7,230 bases of DNA from Patescibacteria group bacterium. GTDB taxonomy: Bacteria; Patescibacteriota; Minisyncoccia; Minisyncoccales; JASEJS01. The stretch spans positions 1 through 7,230 of the forward strand of contig JASEJS010000036.1 in assembly GCA_030016765.1 (NCBI GenBank), read 5' to 3'. Of the stretch, positions 6,914 through 7,230 are shown piece after piece; position 1 is the stretch's first letter; every line of letters begins with the position of its first letter. The position numbers and the translations under genes were made by a program. Below the pieces are notes generated by a model that did not search any database, was not told the origin of the DNA, and worked only from the letters and a program-made list of their open reading frames with translations.

Positions 6914-7230
6914 ATGTCCCACAAACTTTTTTATCCTTTATTAATCATTATCTTAGTTTTGATTAGCTTCGGTATTGTCCGAGCAGTAATGATAAAGAAT
7001 GTGGAGTTCATTGAATTTGTTCCCAAAACTGATGTTCCTGCTACCTGTAATAATGAGCATAAAGGAATGATTTATTACGATGAGAGAACCGAGAAAGGAA
7101 ACAGGCCCTGGATCTGTAATGGTAGTGAGTGGGTGAAGTATGAAGGTCCTTCTGGTCCTAGTGGTCCCTCTGGTCCATCCGGGGCTCCGGGGCTTCCCGG
7201 GGGTTCAGGTCCTAGTGGACCCAGTGGTCC
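6914..7230 (+). CDS. Collagen-like (Gly-X-Y) surface protein, 3'-truncated by window edge
   Basis: From the ATG at 6914 the frame stays open to the window end (105 full codons), so the gene continues to the right. An N-terminal hydrophobic segment (residues 5-25, after MSHK) looks like a signal peptide or membrane anchor. A small globular part (about 28-77) holds two cysteines at 45 and 68 in the pattern TC...KGMIYYD...WICNGSEWVKY, a two-Cys module that I recall preceding fibre or collagen-like regions in surface proteins. From residue 78 a strict collagen pattern begins: four Gly-Pro-Ser triplets, Gly-Ala-Pro, Gly-Leu-Pro, Gly-Gly-Ser, then Gly-Pro-Ser again to the edge. Such repeats form trimeric triple-helical stalks in bacteria, and Ser in the Y position could be an O-glycosylation site (inference). 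No Shine-Dalgarno sequence precedes the ATG. The total length and C-terminal domain cannot be seen. Confidence 0.87.
   Translation, partial: MSHKLFYPLLIIILVLISFGIVRAVMIKNVEFIEFVPKTDVPATCNNEHKGMIYYDERTEKGNRPWICNGSEWVKYEGPSGPSGPSGPSGAPGLPGGSGPSGPSG
7145..7230 (+). repeat. Collagen-type Gly-X-Y coding repeat
   Basis: Nine complete Gly-X-Y triplets plus the start of a tenth are encoded, mostly Gly-Pro-Ser, as approximate 9-base units (GGTCCTAGT-like). The units differ in synonymous codons: Pro as CCT, CCC or CCA, and Ser as TCT, TCC, TCA or AGT. The protein repeat is therefore tighter than the DNA repeat. The stretch is markedly GC-richer than the rest of the window and continues past the right edge. 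Confidence 0.9.

Noticed and set aside
7186..7203. GC-rich palindrome in the collagen repeat (CCGGG-GCTT-CCCGG) as a terminator
   Set aside because: It is a by-product of Gly/Pro codons inside an open, continuing coding frame, with no T-tract after it.
1..7230. CRISPR array, tRNA or rRNA genes, insertion sequence
   Set aside because: No regularly spaced direct repeats with unique spacers, no cloverleaf or rRNA-like stretch, and no transposase or terminal inverted repeats were seen. Gene-free gaps are all under 100 bases.

Overview
This is an AT-rich window from a bacterial genome. Every supportable gene lies on the + strand and the genes are packed head to tail, with gaps or overlaps of -4 to about 90 bases. 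The best guess for the source is a Patescibacteria/CPR-type bacterium (Parcubacteria/Microgenomates-like). That guess rests on three things: low GC with few clear Shine-Dalgarno sites, the style of the modular tail-fibre-like surface protein, and large membrane glycosyltransferases surrounded by small anchored proteins. No rRNA, tRNA or universal marker gene is present, so the taxonomy is inference. TGA is used as a stop (1731-1733), so the TGA=Gly recoding of SR1/Gracilibacteria is not indicated.

Layout: (1) 2-1294, the C-terminal 430 residues of a secreted or surface fibre protein. Its frame is open through the left edge, so the gene starts outside the window. (2) 1296-1733, a small membrane-anchored protein with three cysteine-pair repeats of 30-residue period. 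(3) 1730-4150, an 806-residue fusion of a DPM1-like GT2 domain to a GT39/PMT-like GT-C membrane glycosyltransferase, joined to gene 2 by an ATGA overlap. (4) 4194-6335, a second large multi-pass GT-C/YfhO-like membrane protein. (5) 6377-6826, a paralogue of gene 2 with the same cysteine-repeat plan. (6) A long imperfect inverted repeat (6850-6906), then 6914-7230, the start of a collagen-like Gly-X-Y surface protein that runs off the right edge.

The gene order is roughly mirror-like: fibre protein, Cys-repeat protein, glycosyltransferase, glycosyltransferase, Cys-repeat protein, fibre (collagen-like) protein. The working interpretation, which is inference, is a cell-envelope locus. In it, polyprenyl-phosphate-sugar-dependent glycosyltransferases decorate exported fibre and collagen-like proteins, while the paired Cys-repeat proteins act outside the membrane as scaffolds, anchors or accessory factors. 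Two points deserve most attention. The GT2 domain appears to lack about 30 residues normally found between its acceptor-side Cys-Tyr-Arg region and its Arg-Gly-Glu-Ser-Lys motif. The Cys-repeat family, which I cannot name, brackets the glycosyltransferases.
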